Positions 25,667-34,767 of a stretch of DNA of 38,455 nt are shown here, piece after piece. Numbering within the stretch: the first letter of the stretch is position 1; the number at the start of each line of letters is the position of its first letter. This stretch comes from Corynebacterium urealyticum. GTDB lineage: Bacteria; Actinomycetota; Actinomycetes; Mycobacteriales; Mycobacteriaceae. The DNA lies in NCBI GenBank assembly GCA_020741275.1, contig DYZK01000092.1, forward strand, positions 1 to 38,455, read 5' to 3'. Made by a program: the position numbers and the translations under genes. The notes below the pieces were generated by a model. That model did no database searches. It was given only the letters and a program-made list of their open reading frames with translations, and was not told the DNA's origin.

Positions 25667-25670
25667 TGGG

Positions 25671-28600
25671 CTAACCGACTTCCAGTGGCTTCATACGCTG
25701 CGAAATAACGCGCGTCACGCCGTCCCCGCGCATGGTCACACCGTAGAGGACATTGGCCACATCCATCGTCGGCTTCTGGTGCGTGATCACGATCAGTTGG
25801 GAGTCCTTGCGCAACTCTTCGAACAGCGCAATCAGGCGGCGAAGGTTGACGTCGTCCAGCGCAGCCTCGACCTCGTCCATGACGTAGAAGGGACTCGGGC
25901 GAGCACGGAAGATGGCGACGAGCAGGGCCAGCGCGGTCAGCGACTTCTCGCCGCCGGAGAGCAGGCTCAAGCGCTTGACCTTCTTGCCCGGCGGGCGGGC
26001 TTCCACTTCGATACCGGTGGTGAGCATATCCTCCGGGTCGGTCAGCACCAGTCGGCCGGACCCTCCCGGGAAGAGGGTCTCGAAGACCTTGGGGAACTGC
26101 TCCTCCACGTCGTGCCAGGCTTCCACGAAGAGGGTGAGAATGGTGTTGTCCACGTCCTTGATGACCCCGTTGAGGTCCTCGCGGGCGCGCTCGACGTCGT
26201 CAAGCTGGCTGGCGAGGAAGGAATAGCGCTCTTCCAGCGCCTTGTACTCCTCCAGCGCCAGCGGGTTGACCTTACCGAGGGAGTTCAAGTCCTTCTCCGC
26301 TTGCTTGAGCTCCTTACGCGCTGTGGCCTGATCGAATTCCTCCGGGAGCTCGACGGCCAGCAGCTGCTCGGGAGTCATGGTGAGCTGCTCCATCGCGGAT
26401 TCCGCGGCCTGCTCGAGCTTGAGCTGTGCCTGGTTGCGTTTCAGCTCCGCCTCGTGCGACCGCTGGGTGACCGCCCCAAGCTGGCTGTTGTACTTATTGA
26501 CCTCTGCCTTTTGCTGGCGCATCCGTTCCTGCCATTTTCGGTGCGCCTGCTCGGTCAGGGTGCGGGACTCCTGGGCACGATGGAGTGCATCGGTGATGCG
26601 GTGGCCAACCCGTTCGGCCTGCTCCTGCACGATGAGCGCGGCCTGACGCTTGGCTTCGCGGCGCGCCCGTGCGATCTCGTGCTGCTTGCGGGAGGCCTCC
26701 TCCTGGCGGGCCTGCCGCCGCAGGTTCTCCGCCTTGCCGCGGGTGGCGGCGGCGCGCTCCTCCGCCGTGCGCAGCTGCAGACGCACATCCATCTCCATGG
26801 CCTTCGCCTGGGTGAGTTCCTGGGCCGTGCGGTCACGCTGCGCGGTGGAGGGTTCCTCCTGCTCCTCAGGCTCCTGCACGCGCGAGAGGCGATCCCGCAC
26901 CTCGGCGAGCTCCTCATCAGCCTGCCGCGCCCGCTCCTCGGCCTGGTTGCGTTGGACGGTGGCGCGCTCGACGCTGCGGCGCGCCGATTCCTCCGCGTTC
27001 TCCGCCGCCTTGAAGCGGTGCTGGGCCGCCTGGACGCGTGCCCGTTGTTCCTGGACGGCGGCCTTCGCGCTGCTCGCTGCGGCGCGACGCTCCGCGGTGG
27101 TTTCCAGTGCGGCGTCGAGGCTAGCTTTCAGGTCGGCGAGCTGTTCCTTCTTTTCGGCGACGTCCGCGGTGGCCTGGTCAATCTTCGCAGCAAGCTCCAC
27201 CGCTGGGGTAGCTCCCCCGCGGCCGGCCGCGAACCAACCGGGGCCGAAGAGACTGCCGGCTTTGGTCACCGCCCGCAGCCTGGTGTCGGCGGCCACGACG
27301 CGGCGAGCCTCAGCGGCGTCTGCCACGGCGACGACGTCGACGAGCATCGCGTTCAGCGCGGCGGCGACCTTATGGCTGGGCTCGATAACGTCCAGCAGCC
27401 ACTGCCCCGCGGGCAGGGGCGCATCGAGGCGCCAGCCGGCCGTCTCCTTGGTTTCGGATCCAGCCTCGATGACGAGGGCGCGGCCCTCATCGCTGCCCTC
27501 GAGCGCACTGAGGACTGCGTCGTCCGATGCAGTCACCACCCCAGTGGGTGCGATGGCGCCCAACACGGCAGCCACCGCGGCGGACCAATCGCCGGTGACC
27601 GTGATGTTCTCCGCCAGGGTGCTCACCGCGTGGCCATGTTCTTCGGCGGCGGAGGTCGCGCGGGCCGCACCGTCCGTGGGGCGCAGCCGCTCCTGCCAGC
27701 CGGTGATGGTGGCCTCCAGCCCAGCGATCTCGCGCTCCAGCGCGCGTTCCTGGTTGCGCAGCTCCTCCGCGCGCTGCTCGACGGTCTGCACCTCGCGGGC
27801 GAGCTGCTCTGCAGTGGCTTGCAGCTCCTCTCCCCCACCCTCGATATCTGCCAACGCGTCGGCAGCTTCCGCGAGTTCCTCGCTGAGGTTTTCCAGCTCC
27901 TCGGTGTGCTCGCCCACAGCTTCCTCGCTGCGCTCCACCTCGGCCTGGGCATTAGCGAGCCGCTCGCTGGCCGCCTCCTGACGGGAGAGCAGCCGCACCA
28001 CGCCCTCACGCCGGTCCGCGATCGCCCGGACCTGGGCGAGGTGCTCATTCTCTGCCTGCCGGGCGGCGTCCTGAGCCTCGGCGACGGTCTCCCGGATGCC
28101 CTCGAGCTTTTCTTGAGCGATCTCGACGGCCTCGTCGAGCTCCTCCTGTTCGGCATCTGCCCGCTCAGCTCGCTCCAGCAAGTGAGCAGGATCGGGCCCC
28201 AGCCAGGCAGTCTCTTCGCTGGCCTGAGCGCGGTCAGCCGCGATGCGCAGGGAGGCGGAGTTCTTCTCCGCGACCGCCGAAAGCCGGTACCAGAGGGTGC
28301 GGGCAGACTCCGCGTCCTCCAGCGCGGTCCGCAGCTCTTCCTCCACCTCTGCGAGTTCACCGGAGTGCTCCTCAAGCTGCTCGGTGAGGTATTCGCGCTC
28401 TTCGATGAGCCGCTCGGCCTCGGCATTGGCCTCGTGGAGGTTCTCCGACAGGGTGCGGACGTGGTAGGCGGCCAGGACGGTGCGACGGTCCCGGATGGTG
28501 GCCTGCACGGTGGAAGCACGCTGCGCGGCGTCGGCCTGCCGGGCCAGCGGCCCCAGCTGGCGGTGCAGCTCATCGGTGAGGTCCTGGAGGCGGTCGAGGT

Positions 28601-29159
28601 TGGCCTGCATGCCGACGAGTTTGCGCTGCGCCTTCTCCTTGCGCCGGCGGTGCTTCAGCACGCCAGCGGCCTCCTCGATGAAGGCGCGGCGCTCATCGGG
28701 CTTGGACTCCAGGATTTGGGAGAGCCTTCCCTGACCGACGATGACGTGCATTTCGCGGCCGATGCCCGAGTCGCTGAGCAGCTCTTGGATATCCATGAGC
28801 CGGGCCTTGGCGCCGTTGATCTCGTATTCGCTGGCCCCGTCGCGGAACATGCGACGGGTGACCGCGACCTCGGAGTACTCGATTGGCAGCTTGCCGTCGG
28901 AGTTGTCGATGACGAGGGTGACCTCCGCGCGCCCCAGCGGTTTGCGGTCACCGGCGCCGGCGAAGATGACGTCCTCCATCTTGCCGCCGCGCAGGGTCTT
29001 CGCCCCCTGCTCCCCCATCACCCATGCCAGGGCGTCGACGACATTGGACTTACCCGAGCCGTTGGGGCCGACGACCGCGCAGATCCCTGGCTCGAGTTTC
29101 AGGGTCGTCGAGGACGCAAAGGACTTGAATCCTTTGAGGGTCAACGACTTTAAGTGCAT
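25671..29159 (-). CDS. smc: Chromosome condensation protein Smc
   Basis: A 1162-residue SMC ATPase that, with ScpA and ScpB, compacts and segregates the chromosome. The N-terminal head starts MHLKSLTLKGFKSFA, with the Walker A GPNGSGKSN at 31-39. Long heptad-rich coiled coils (about 170-490 and 660-1000) flank the hinge, roughly 500-650, which contains VVTASDDAVLSAL and the Gly-rich GPGWFAAGRGG. The C-terminal head has the signature LSGGEKSLTALALL and the Walker B segment FYVMDEVEAALDDVN. Length is normal. ATG start; it follows acyP by 51 nt, as part of the same minus-strand run as rnc and mutM. Confidence 0.98.
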   Translation of the reverse strand: MHLKSLTLKGFKSFASSTTLKLEPGICAVVGPNGSGKSNVVDALAWVMGEQGAKTLRGGKMEDVIFAGAGDRKPLGRAEVTLVIDNSDGKLPIEYSEVAVTRRMFRDGASEYEINGAKARLMDIQELLSDSGIGREMHVIVGQGRLSQILESKPDERRAFIEEAAGVLKHRRRKEKAQRKLVGMQANLDRLQDLTDELHRQLGPLARQADAAQRASTVQATIRDRRTVLAAYHVRTLSENLHEANAEAERLIEEREYLTEQLEEHSGELAEVEEELRTALEDAESARTLWYRLSAVAEKNSASLRIAADRAQASEETAWLGPDPAHLLERAERADAEQEELDEAVEIAQEKLEGIRETVAEAQDAARQAENEHLAQVRAIADRREGVVRLLSRQEAASERLANAQAEVERSEEAVGEHTEELENLSEELAEAADALADIEGGGEELQATAEQLAREVQTVEQRAEELRNQERALEREIAGLEATITGWQERLRPTDGAARATSAAEEHGHAVSTLAENITVTGDWSAAVAAVLGAIAPTGVVTASDDAVLSALEGSDEGRALVIEAGSETKETAGWRLDAPLPAGQWLLDVIEPSHKVAAALNAMLVDVVAVADAAEARRVVAADTRLRAVTKAGSLFGPGWFAAGRGGATPAVELAAKIDQATADVAEKKEQLADLKASLDAALETTAERRAAASSAKAAVQEQRARVQAAQHRFKAAENAEESARRSVERATVQRNQAEERARQADEELAEVRDRLSRVQEPEEQEEPSTAQRDRTAQELTQAKAMEMDVRLQLRTAEERAAATRGKAENLRRQARQEEASRKQHEIARARREAKRQAALIVQEQAERVGHRITDALHRAQESRTLTEQAHRKWQERMRQQKAEVNKYNSQLGAVTQRSHEAELKRNQAQLKLEQAAESAMEQLTMTPEQLLAVELPEEFDQATARKELKQAEKDLNSLGKVNPLALEEYKALEERYSFLASQLDDVERAREDLNGVIKDVDNTILTLFVEAWHDVEEQFPKVFETLFPGGSGRLVLTDPEDMLTTGIEVEARPPGKKVKRLSLLSGGEKSLTALALLVAIFRARPSPFYVMDEVEAALDDVNLRRLIALFEELRKDSQLIVITHQKPTMDVANVLYGVTMRGDGVTRVISQRMKPLEVG

Positions 29160-29210
29160 GCGGCTATCTTATCGTTGCGCGCGGACAAGCCCTAAGCCCA
29201 GGCTCGCGCG

Positions 29211-29507
29211 CTAGCGGCGCTCGAAACCGACTGTGCCCTTCGGCTCGCCCCATAGCTCCACGACGGTGGTGACCTGTCCCGGGCGCTGCGGGTTCGTCAA
29301 CGCGCCGGGCTGGAGCCGGTCAAGCAACTCTTCGGCCAGGTGTCGCGCCCCCTCCGCGACAACGAGCACCCGCCCATCTGGATAGTTCGTGGCCGAGCCG
29401 GTCAGCCCCAGCGCCTTGGCTTGGCCAGCGACCCACCAGCGAAAGCCCACACCCTGGACGTGGCCGTGGCACCAGGCGGTGAGCCGGACCTGTGGTTGCT
29501 CAGTCAC
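29211..29507 (-). CDS. acyP: Acylphosphatase
   Basis: A 98-residue small enzyme that hydrolyses acyl phosphates. The signature GHVQGVGFRWW holds the catalytic Arg23, and Asn41 in TNYPDGRV is the second active-site residue. The start is GTG, 8 nt after AGGAG, 40 nt downstream of the AGCS symporter stop. Acylphosphatase beside smc and mutM is a common actinobacterial arrangement. Full length, no oddities. Confidence 0.95.
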   Translation of the reverse strand: MTEQPQVRLTAWCHGHVQGVGFRWWVAGQAKALGLTGSATNYPDGRVLVVAEGARHLAEELLDRLQPGALTNPQRPGQVTTVVELWGEPKGTVGFERR

Positions 29508-29547
29508 TTCCGATTCTCCTTAGCTCTCCGTATTCCGGGCGCGGACT

Positions 29548-31053
29548 TTAGGTGAACTCGCGCAGGGAGCGGCGCTCGAGCCAGCCGCGTCGGGTCGCCG
29601 AGTCGGAACCGTCCCAGACCTCGACGTTCTTCGCCTCCGGCAGCATATCCCGGTGGAAGACCGGGTCCAGACCCTTCTTGCGCTGATCGTTGAAGTTCTT
29701 CAGCAGCTTGAAGACGACCCAACCCAGCGGGACGATCGCGATGATGTTGATGATAGCCATGGTGCCGGCCATCGTGTCGCCCAGCGCCCACACCAGCGGC
29801 AGGGAGCCGAAGGCTCCGAAGAAGACGAAAGCGATCACGCCGAGGCGGAAGATCGTCATGACCTTCTTCGATTCGGACAGGTACTCGATATTGGCCTGGG
29901 CCAAGTAGACATTGCCGATGACCGAGGAGAAGGCCAGGAAGAAGAGGATGAACGTGATGAAGTGCGCACCCCACGGGCCAACCGAGTCGGCGAGCGCGGT
30001 CTGGGTCAGGGACACGCCCTGGATGTCCTCGCGACCGTAGGTCACGGCGGGACCCAGCAGCACCACAAAAGCGGTGATGCTACAGACAACGAGGGTGTCG
30101 AAATATACGCCGAGGGTCTGGACGAGGCCCTGCTTGACCGGGTGGGAAACGGTCGCGGTCGCGGCAGCGTTCGGCGCGGAACCCTGGCCTGCCTCGTTGG
30201 AGAACAGGCCGCGCCGCATGCCGATGCCGAAGGCGGCACCGACTCCCGCGCCCGCAATCTGCTTCAGCCCCAGGGCGTGGCCAACAATCAGCCCGATCAT
30301 GCCGGGTACCTCGCTGAGGTTCATGAGCACGACGATGAGACCCACGACGATGTAGGCCACGGCCATCAGGGGCACGACGATCTGGGTGACGCTGGCGATG
30401 CGGGTGACACCACCGAAGATGACGAGTGCGGTCAGGGAGGCGACGACGACCGCGACGATCAGCTTGAGGGTCATTGAGTCGCTGTTGAGGGACCCACCCA
30501 CCGCGTCGACGATGGAGTTCGTCTGAATCGCGTTGTAGACGAAGCCGTAGGTGAAGGACAGCGCTACGGCGAAGATGACGGCGAGCGGCTTCCATCCCAG
30601 GCCGCGGGTCATGTAGAACGCCGGGCCACCGTGATAATGGCCGTCGGCGTCGCGGGACTTCCACAGCTGAGCCAGGGTGGATTCCACGAAGGCGGTGGCG
30701 CCACCGACGATGGCGATCATCCACATCCAGAAGACCGCGCCCGGCCCACCGATGGAGATCGCCAGCGCCACGCCGGCGATGTTGCCGGTACCCACACGGG
30801 AGGCGGCGGAAATCGTGAAGGCCTTGAACGCCGAAATGCCGACGCGCTCGCCATCCTCGATCTCGTTGCCCTGCTCGTCGCGGGCGACCGGTGGCTTCTC
30901 CGCGACCGCCTTCAGCATCGCGGGCAGCAAGCGAATCTGAACGAAGAGAGTTCGCAAGCCGAAGTAGATGCCCGCGGCGATCAACAGCCACGGGATGATG
31001 TTCCAGATGACACCGTTGATCGAGCCATCAACGAGCTCAGTAAGTTTTTCCAT
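29548..31053 (-). CDS. Sodium/amino-acid symporter, AGCS (alanine/glycine:cation) family
   Basis: A 501-residue membrane carrier, likely Na+-coupled uptake of alanine or glycine. Family motifs: the first helix IIPWLLIAAGIYFGLRT, the AGCS signature around GPGAVFWMWMIAIVGGATAF, the GGPAFYMTRGLGWK segment, and GLFSNEAGQGSAPNAAATA. About eleven helices. I prefer the ATG at 31051-31053 (MEKLTELVDG) because the family usually begins there. A GTG at 31102-31104 would add 17 residues, and neither start has an ideal ribosome site (GGAGG is 14 nt before the ATG). The gene lies between mutM and acyP, an uncommon place for a transporter, so it may be a lineage insertion. Confidence 0.92.
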   Translation of the reverse strand: MEKLTELVDGSINGVIWNIIPWLLIAAGIYFGLRTLFVQIRLLPAMLKAVAEKPPVARDEQGNEIEDGERVGISAFKAFTISAASRVGTGNIAGVALAISIGGPGAVFWMWMIAIVGGATAFVESTLAQLWKSRDADGHYHGGPAFYMTRGLGWKPLAVIFAVALSFTYGFVYNAIQTNSIVDAVGGSLNSDSMTLKLIVAVVVASLTALVIFGGVTRIASVTQIVVPLMAVAYIVVGLIVVLMNLSEVPGMIGLIVGHALGLKQIAGAGVGAAFGIGMRRGLFSNEAGQGSAPNAAATATVSHPVKQGLVQTLGVYFDTLVVCSITAFVVLLGPAVTYGREDIQGVSLTQTALADSVGPWGAHFITFILFFLAFSSVIGNVYLAQANIEYLSESKKVMTIFRLGVIAFVFFGAFGSLPLVWALGDTMAGTMAIINIIAIVPLGWVVFKLLKNFNDQRKKGLDPVFHRDMLPEAKNVEVWDGSDSATRRGWLERRSLREFT

Positions 31054-31122
31054 AGGGGCATTGTAGGCCTCCGCCACCCATTCTTGGAATAGCCTGTCCG
31101 CCACCCAGCCCCGCTCTGGACG

Positions 31123-31992
31123 TTAGCTGGGTTGGCACTGCGGACAGAAGTGCGAGGACCGGTTCGTCCACTGCACCCTGACGATTGGCTCCCCGCAGCG
31201 GGGGCACGGCTCCCCGGCCCTGCCGTAGGCATTGAGCGAGCGAGCGAAATAGCCACTCGCACCGTTGACGTTGACATAGAGCGAATCAAAGCTGGTCCCG
31301 CCCTGGGCGAGCGCCCGACGCATCACCGCCTCGGCCTGCTCCAGCACGGCCACGGCGTCGCGCTGACGCATGCCCCGGGTACGGCGCCCAGGGGCAACGC
31401 CTGCCGCCCATAGCGCCTCGTCGGCGTAGATATTGCCGATCCCCGAGACCAGCGTTTGGTCCAGGAGCGCGCGCTTCACGTCGGTCTTCTTCGCCCGGAG
31501 GCGCCGCGCCACTGCCACCGGATCGAAGACCTCCTCGAAGGGGTCGGGGGCGATGTGCGCAACCGGAACCGGCACCCCCGCGAAGCTCCCGTGCGGATCG
31601 GCCACCATCTGCGTGACCTGCCACTGGCCGAAGGTGCGCTGGTCTACGAAGCTCAGCACCAGTTCCCGCTCCCCCGCAGCGACCCGCGCGGCAATCCGGA
31701 CGTGCGTGGTGGGCAGCGCCGTATCGGCAGCCTCATGGATCAGCATCTGCCCGCTCATCCCGAGGTGGACGAACAGCGCGCGGCCGCTATCCAGCACGAG
31801 CCACATGTACTTGCCCCGGCGCTCGATGGACTGGATGCGGGCGCCGTCCAGAAGCGCGACGAGTTCCGCTGCCCCGCCGGGCTGAGCGCGAACGGCGCGG
31901 GGGTGGCGGACGTGGACGTCGTGGATGATCCCGCCGCGGAGGTGTTCTTCCAGCCCGCGGCGGACGACCTCCACCTCAGGCAGTTCAGGCAC
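31123..31992 (-). CDS. mutM: Formamidopyrimidine-DNA glycosylase (Fpg/MutM)
   Basis: A 289-residue base-excision repair enzyme removing 8-oxoguanine and cutting the abasic site. After the initiator come the catalytic Pro and Glu (PELPEVEVVRRGL). The beta-clamp Lys lies in ERRGKYMWLVLD, and the helix-two-turn-helix part includes DQTLVSGIGNIYADEALW. The C-terminal zinc finger has two CxxC pairs (CPRCGEP and CPQCQ). The start is GTG and overlaps the rnc stop by 8 nt, so the two are translationally coupled. Full length. Confidence 0.97.
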   Translation of the reverse strand: MPELPEVEVVRRGLEEHLRGGIIHDVHVRHPRAVRAQPGGAAELVALLDGARIQSIERRGKYMWLVLDSGRALFVHLGMSGQMLIHEAADTALPTTHVRIAARVAAGERELVLSFVDQRTFGQWQVTQMVADPHGSFAGVPVPVAHIAPDPFEEVFDPVAVARRLRAKKTDVKRALLDQTLVSGIGNIYADEALWAAGVAPGRRTRGMRQRDAVAVLEQAEAVMRRALAQGGTSFDSLYVNVNGASGYFARSLNAYGRAGEPCPRCGEPIVRVQWTNRSSHFCPQCQPS

Positions 31993-32722
31993 GCTTGGTC
32001 AGTTCCTCCACCATGGCGCGGGCCGCCTGGTGTTCCGCTTCCTTCTTTGTGCGCCCCTGGCCGTGGGTGTGCTGCTTGCCATCCAGCAGGAGCGTGGCGA
32101 AGAAGGCCTTGTCGTGCTCCGGGCCGGAGGAGGTGACCTTGTACTCCGGCATCGGCAGATCGTGTTCGCGCAGGCGCTCCTGCACGGTGGTCTTCCAGTC
32201 CATGGTCAGCCCCACGGTCGGGGCCTTATCGATCATGGACTTAAACAGCCGCAACACGGTCGCCTTCGCAACCGCGAAGCCGTGCTCCAGGTAGACCGCG
32301 CCGAGGATTGCCTCGACGGTGTCCGCGAGGATCGAGTCCTTGTCCTGCCCGTCGGTCTTCATCTCGCCGCGGCCGAGCAGGATGTACTCCCCGAGCCCGA
32401 GGCTGCGGGCCAGCCCCGCGAGCGCGTACATGTTCACCACGCCCGCGCGCATCTTGGAGATATCGGACTCGCTGCGCTGCGGGAACTGCGTGTACAGCTG
32501 CTCGGCGACCGATAGCCCGAGTACGGCGTCGCCGAGGAACTCGAGACGCTCGTTATTCGGCACATTGTCGTTCTCGTGCGCAAAGGAACGGTGTGTGAGC
32601 GCCAGCCGCAGCATCTCGTCGGACAGCTCGATACCCCAGGCCTGAAGCAGTGGGGTGTGGTCGTGCTTGGAGTATGCGGCGCGGAGTGCTGCCTCGCCGG
32701 TGAGCCTACGCTTGCGAGCCAT
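31985..32722 (-). CDS. rnc: Ribonuclease III
   Basis: A 245-residue double-strand-specific RNase that processes rRNA precursors and structured mRNAs. The start is the ATG at 32720-32722 (MARKRRLTGEAALR), with GGGGGTGA just upstream. It overlaps the end of the yceD gene by 17 nt. The signature NNERLEFLGDAVLGL gives Glu58, Glu61 and Asp65; the second acidic pair is Asp134/Glu137 in ILADTVEAILGA. The C-terminal dsRNA-binding domain contains GQGRTKKEAEHQAARAM. Length and motifs are standard. Confidence 0.97.
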   Translation of the reverse strand: MARKRRLTGEAALRAAYSKHDHTPLLQAWGIELSDEMLRLALTHRSFAHENDNVPNNERLEFLGDAVLGLSVAEQLYTQFPQRSESDISKMRAGVVNMYALAGLARSLGLGEYILLGRGEMKTDGQDKDSILADTVEAILGAVYLEHGFAVAKATVLRLFKSMIDKAPTVGLTMDWKTTVQERLREHDLPMPEYKVTSSGPEHDKAFFATLLLDGKQHTHGQGRTKKEAEHQAARAMVEELTKRA

Positions 32723-33281
32723 CGTCACCCCCGGCGAGGCGGGATTTAATAGCGGACAGGCCGGCCCAGCGCGGGTCGACCTTCTCCTCTTCCGCTTCTT
32801 CCTCCGAAATGCCGTCCGGCTCTGGGACGTTGGTCTCGCACTCGAGGCCGTAATCAGCACAGACGGGGTTGAACGGGGCGTTGAGCCCGGCTTCGTTGAG
32901 CACCGTCTGCGTCAGGTCGATGCGGTCGTCCTCAACAAGCGGTGGCAGATCGTCGCCCTCCTCGTCGGAGTCCTCGTCCTCGGTGGTGATGAAGTCCGAA
33001 GATGTGCCGAAGACCTGGTCGACCTTGATGCTGAGGTCCGTCGTGAAGCGGCGGAGGCAGCGGCCGCACTCGACGCTGGCCGGGCCGCTGACCGTCCCCT
33101 GGGCCATGATGGCCTCGCCGAGGTTGGTGAGGATCAGGTCGATATCAACGCTGGTACCGGGGGCGATTCCGAACATTTCCCCGCCGAGGTTGTGCGGGGT
33201 CTCGCCGGTGGTGTGAACGTGCTCCGGGCCACCTTGCTGGCCGAGGATGTCCTGAACATCGAGGATGAAGGGGTTGCTCAT
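32706..33281 (-). CDS. yceD: YceD/DUF177 family protein (23S rRNA accumulation factor family)
   Basis: A 191-residue DUF177 protein. E. coli YceD promotes 23S rRNA accumulation; the molecular role is unclear. The start is ATG 33279-33281 (MSNPFILDVQDILG), after AAGGGG. The conserved pair CGRC lies in SVECGRCLRRFTTDL, and two further cysteines occur in PVCADYGLECE, enough for a four-Cys metal site. A very acidic stretch (TTEDEDSDEEGDD) separates the two parts, and another Glu-rich run precedes DPRWAGLSAIKSRL. It overlaps rnc by 17 nt. As in M. tuberculosis, rpmF does not lie between yceD and rnc. Confidence 0.9.
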   Translation of the reverse strand: MSNPFILDVQDILGQQGGPEHVHTTGETPHNLGGEMFGIAPGTSVDIDLILTNLGEAIMAQGTVSGPASVECGRCLRRFTTDLSIKVDQVFGTSSDFITTEDEDSDEEGDDLPPLVEDDRIDLTQTVLNEAGLNAPFNPVCADYGLECETNVPEPDGISEEEAEEEKVDPRWAGLSAIKSRLAGGDDGSQA

Positions 33282-33365
33282 ACCCCTTTTGTACCCGCTT
33301 GAGGCTCCCCGCCGCCATTTGGGACGACGCCCTCTTCGCTTCATCCCGCGCGTTGAGCCCGGGGT

Positions 33366-34100
33366 TTAGCCCTCGTAGCTGTTGTCCCCGTAGTTGGAGT
33401 CGCTGCGCAGCCCGGAGACGCCGGCCCCCTTGCGCAGCGCGGCGCGGTCGCGGCCCACGCTGCGCAGGGTTGCGGAGAGGGATTCCTCGAACTCCGCGAG
33501 GGTCGAGTCGACGTAGCGGTCGCACTCGTTGCGCAGGCGGTCGGAGTCCGCGTGGGCGGACTGCACGATGCGCTGGGACTCCGCCTCGGCGTTGCGAACA
33601 ACCTCGGATTCGGAGACGAGGCGCTGCTGCTCGGCAATGCCTTCGTCCACGGAGCGCTGGTAGGAATCGTTGCCGGCCTTGATGAGGCGGTCGGATTCCG
33701 CGGCGGCGCGGGAGGTGACGTGGTCGTATTCGTTGCGAGCCTCGGTGACCAGGCGGTCAGCTTCATCCTCGGCCTGGGCGACCGTGGTGGTGGCACGCTC
33801 TTCGGCGTCGCGCACCATCGCTTCCGCACGGGCGTGAGCCTCCTCAAGAATCCGATCGCGCTCCGCCTCGGCATCGGCGACCATGCCGTCGGCGCGATCC
33901 TCAGCATCGTGAAGAATCTTGTCGCGGTGGTCGAGGACGTCCTGGGCGTCGTCCATCTCGATGGGAATGGCGTTACGCATCTCGTCGAGGATGTCGAGCA
34001 CCTCGCGGCGCGGCACCATGCAATTGGATGTCATGGGCACGCTATAAGCCTGCTCCACCATGTGCTGGAGATCGTCCATGCCTTGGAAGGTTTTGTACAT
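33366..34100 (-). CDS. sepIVA: SepIVA-type DivIVA-domain septation protein
   Basis: A 244-residue coiled-coil protein. From the ATG at 34098-34100, after GGGGGA, it reads MYKTFQGMDDLQHMVEQAY, then SVPMTSNCMVPRREVLDILDE and DDAQDVLDHRDKIL. These blocks match the mycobacterial septation factor SepIVA (Rv2927c) by recollection, as do NECDRYVDSTLAEFEESL and TLRSVGRDR near the C-terminus. The middle is a long Ala/Glu/Arg-rich heptad region. SepIVA is needed for division and polar growth in mycobacteria, so a cytosolic, septum-associated role is likely here. Its position between coaD and yceD is the same as in mycobacteria. An in-frame upstream extension is not family-like. Confidence 0.9.
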   Translation of the reverse strand: MYKTFQGMDDLQHMVEQAYSVPMTSNCMVPRREVLDILDEMRNAIPIEMDDAQDVLDHRDKILHDAEDRADGMVADAEAERDRILEEAHARAEAMVRDAEERATTTVAQAEDEADRLVTEARNEYDHVTSRAAAESDRLIKAGNDSYQRSVDEGIAEQQRLVSESEVVRNAEAESQRIVQSAHADSDRLRNECDRYVDSTLAEFEESLSATLRSVGRDRAALRKGAGVSGLRSDSNYGDNSYEG

Positions 34101-34202
34101 GTCCCCCACTATTCCATGTTCCAGGGCATCACTAGCGGAGAAACACACCGGTCACAGGAATTAACAATTTTTTCTTCCGCTGGAGCCGGTGGTCACGGAG
34201 CT

Positions 34203-34697
34203 TTAAGACTCGGCGAACTTCGCCGTCACTGCCTTAGCCACAGGTTCTGGCAGCAGCCCAGAGACATCCCCGCCGTACTTCGCGACTTCCTTGCACAGCG
34301 TGGAGGACACGTAGCCGTACTCCGGGCTCGTGAGCAGGAAGAAAGTATCCGCCCCGGAGAGGCGCTGGTTCATCTGGGCCATCGGCAGCTCGTACTCGTA
34401 ATCCAGGGAGCTGCGCAGCCCCTTGACCAACGCGGTGATGTTGTTCTCCGTGAGGTAGTCCACCAGCAGGCGATCCCAGGTATCAATGCGGATATTCTTT
34501 GGGCGCCGTTCCTCCGGTAGGTCCGCGATGGCTGCCTCAATGAGCGCCACCCGCTCCTGCTCGTTGAATAGCCCATTCTTGTTGGGGTTATAGGTCACCA
34601 GCACGATGACCTCATCCCATTGGGCTGCAGCACGTGTGAAGATGTCGAGGTGACCATTCGTCACGGGGTCAAAAGATCCTGGGCAGACTACTCGCAT
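34203..34697 (-). CDS. coaD: Phosphopantetheine adenylyltransferase
   Basis: A 164-residue enzyme of coenzyme A synthesis, joining 4'-phosphopantetheine and ATP to dephospho-CoA. The start is ATG 34695-34697 (MRVVCPGSFDPVTNGH), with GGA just upstream; the nucleotidyltransferase motif TNGH is at 13-16. Further markers are NPNKNGLF, KGLRSSLDYEYELPMAQMN and YVSSTLCKEVA, the last a variant of the usual ISSTLVRE. It follows rsmD by 70 nt, the usual rsmD-coaD pairing. Confidence 0.97.
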   Translation of the reverse strand: MRVVCPGSFDPVTNGHLDIFTRAAAQWDEVIVLVTYNPNKNGLFNEQERVALIEAAIADLPEERRPKNIRIDTWDRLLVDYLTENNITALVKGLRSSLDYEYELPMAQMNQRLSGADTFFLLTSPEYGYVSSTLCKEVAKYGGDVSGLLPEPVAKAVTAKFAES

Positions 34698-34767
34698 GCT
34701 GTCCAAGTGTAGCGCCGGCCCCTGTGCCGGGCACCCGGCGCTCCCCTCTCCTTTGACGCGAGCGGCT

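Noticed and set aside
25473..29153. Very long plus-strand open frame (1226 codons) opposite smc
   Set aside because: It mirrors the smc coding frame in GC-rich DNA, where antisense frames rarely meet stops. Its translation has no domain-like pattern, while the minus strand gives a full Smc.
32706..33281. Loss of rpmF between yceD and rnc
   Set aside because: Streptomycetes have rpmF there, but M. tuberculosis also has yceD directly before rnc, so the arrangement is ordinary for the order.
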